DNA of 51,046 nt, from assembly GCA_944325655.1 (NCBI GenBank), contig CALVAW010000011.1, positions 1 through 51,046 of the forward strand, given 5' to 3'. Source of the stretch: Candidatus Gastranaerophilales bacterium (GTDB lineage Bacteria; Cyanobacteriota; Vampirovibrionia; Gastranaerophilales; Gastranaerophilaceae). Positions 50,241 through 51,046 of this stretch are shown here, one piece after another. The notes below the pieces were generated by a model that was not told the origin of the DNA, did not search any database, and saw only the letters and a program-made list of their open reading frames with translations. Numbering within the stretch: the stretch's first letter is position 1; the number at the start of each line of letters is the position of its first letter. The translations under genes were made by a program, and so were the position numbers.

Positions 50241-50283
50241 TAAAAAAAATTTTCCTTGGATTTTTAATTTTTTTCAAGGAGAA
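50241..50283 (-). terminator. Terminator of the repeat-protein gene
   Basis: Minus strand: TTCTCCTTG pairs with CAAGGAAAA (9 bp with one G-U, 16-nt AT-rich loop), followed by T8. It lies 20 bp after the stop of the gene at 50303. Confidence 0.5.
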
Positions 50284-50302
50284 TTTTTATTTTGAAATTA
50301 TT

Positions 50303-51046
50303 TTATTGTTCTGTTTGCGGTGCAACTTTTACAAGTTTACCTTTTTCGTTGCGGGTAAATTTTTTTGCCCATTTTTCTGTTCCGTTTGCTTCTATTATAC
50401 AATCTTTTGTAAATGAATTGAGTTTGTTGTCTGAATATATGAAGTATTCTGCACAGCTTGCTGTTTTGTCTGGATTCCATTTAAGATCTTTTATAAATCC
50501 GAAAAGTTTGCCGTTTGAATATACAAAGCTTTCTGCGCAGCTTTCTGTTTTGTCTGGATTAGATTTAAAATCTTTTATAAATGCGGAAAGTTTGCCGTCT
50601 GAATATATGAAGTCTTCTGCGCAGCTTTCTGTTTTGTCTGGATTTTGTGTAATACCTTTGTCTATTCTGCTTATTTCAAGATTATTAGGGTTAAAATATG
50701 TTTTTCTTAAAATTTTATCCCCATCTAATTCATCCATTATTTTTCCTGCACCTTCAGTACTTGTATCATCAACAAATCTTCTTATAGTTTTACCTGATTT
50801 ATCAATAACATCTTTGAAGCCTTCTTCTTTTGCTTTTTGTAATATTGCTAAAACTTCATTATATTGTTTTTGCCCTTCTTCTGCTATTTCACTTGCCTTT
50901 TGTTTAATTTTTTCACTTTCGCTTAAAATTTCTCTTGCTTGTTGTTCAATTTTACCTTTAAAACTTATCTTTCCTGTTTTAATTGCATACGCTAAACCTC
51001 CTGCGATAGCAGCAAGTCCTATTGCAACAGGAATTAAAACTTTTTT
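50303..51046 (-). CDS. Partial protein with three 28-residue repeats (5' end outside window)
   Basis: The frame is open from the right window edge, so the N-terminus is missing; at least 247 residues are seen. The visible part starts with a membrane segment (KKVLIPVAIGLAAIAGGLAYA), then a charged coiled-coil-like helix (about 30-85; ILSESEKIKQKASEIAEEG). Three tandem repeats of 28 residues follow (DNA 50644-50561, 50560-50477, 50476-50393), each with NPDKTxSCAExFxYS and KL...F.KD, then a degenerate fourth. The repeats resemble beta-hairpin units of the MORN/YwqK type in spacing, with an unusual invariant Cys. Function unknown. Confidence 0.75.
   Translation of the reverse strand, partial: KKVLIPVAIGLAAIAGGLAYAIKTGKISFKGKIEQQAREILSESEKIKQKASEIAEEGQKQYNEVLAILQKAKEEGFKDVIDKSGKTIRRFVDDTSTEGAGKIMDELDGDKILRKTYFNPNNLEISRIDKGITQNPDKTESCAEDFIYSDGKLSAFIKDFKSNPDKTESCAESFVYSNGKLFGFIKDLKWNPDKTASCAEYFIYSDNKLNSFTKDCIIEANGTEKWAKKFTRNEKGKLVKVAPQTEQ
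50393..50644 (-). repeat. Three 84-bp repeats
   Basis: Three head-to-tail 84-bp units encode NPDKTESCAE-type repeats. Unlike the minisatellite at 3260 they have diverged, with the Cys, Asp-Lys-Thr and Tyr-Ser positions kept. Confidence 0.85.

Noticed and set aside
1-51046. tRNA, rRNA, transposase or integrase genes
   Set aside because: I scanned intergenic regions for tRNA T-arm motifs and the gene products for transposase or integrase motifs and saw none; a tRNAscan or Rfam search would settle RNA genes.

Overview
The window is AT-rich bacterial chromosome with dense, mostly short operons, many convergent gene ends, and no rRNA, tRNA, CRISPR or phage genes that I could see. The best guess for the source is a non-photosynthetic, anaerobic relative of cyanobacteria (Melainabacteria/Vampirovibrionia, order Gastranaerophilales). 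Reasons are the anaerobic metabolism (ferredoxin-dependent 2-oxoacid oxidoreductase, ETF, rubrerythrin), the MEP isoprenoid pathway (dxr), several lineage-type proteins of unknown function, and a small-RNA candidate shaped like cyanobacterial Yfr1. This is inference; another AT-rich anaerobe cannot be excluded without a 16S or marker-gene search.

Layout. 1-225: two copies of a 124-bp intergenic repeat. 226-1671: gatB. 1802-4171: two helical-repeat proteins that share an N-terminal motif (one with a perfect 24-bp minisatellite) and a short unknown protein. 4227-9818: lytic transglycosylase, rubrerythrin, ileS. 9850-10185: a divergent region with a 20-bp hairpin and a possible tiny gene. 10185-12824: secA. 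12829-15767: dxr with two small genes, then hemW. 15788-18643: a GlmS-like sugar isomerase and etfBA. 18641-18715: candidate antisense-strand sRNA. 18840-23378: a secreted alpha/beta-hydrolase-like protein, YitT, a solute-binding lipoprotein and a 701-aa membrane-pyrophosphatase homologue that has lost its catalytic residues. 23401-27605: yjbQ, M24 peptidase, TrmH methylase, a 65-aa protein, mtnP, yggT. 27648-32476: a minus-strand operon of branched-chain 2-oxoacid:ferredoxin oxidoreductase with fabH and fabF. 32603-33931: sugar porter. 33921-37912: a 1198-aa EF-hand protein with a RelA/SpoT-like C-terminus plus an overlapping 132-aa partner. 37987-40888: dedA and two membrane-associated unknowns. 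41189-44350: ribF and bifunctional rsh. 44421-47640: YggU, a GGDEF/HD-GYP protein and a second HD-GYP protein that shares an exact 702-bp DNA block with it. 47641-50155: glycosyltransferase and aspS. 50303 to the end: the 3' part of a repeat protein.

Two themes cross the window. First, at least eight genes have a TATAAT-like -10 box placed 6 nt (two more, 7 nt) upstream of the start codon with no Shine-Dalgarno, which predicts leaderless mRNAs; housekeeping genes (gatB, ileS, aspS, secA, fabH) have clear Shine-Dalgarno sites instead. Two divergent gene pairs even have -10 boxes that overlap on opposite strands. Second, several enzyme homologues look inactive (pyrophosphatase, alpha/beta hydrolase) or oddly altered, suggesting reuse of enzyme folds.

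Most interesting points: the dead membrane pyrophosphatase (21273-23378), the giant RelA/SpoT-like protein with partner (33921-37912), the exact HD-GYP duplication running into a glycosyltransferase (46035-47722), and the Yfr1-like RNA candidate (18641-18715).
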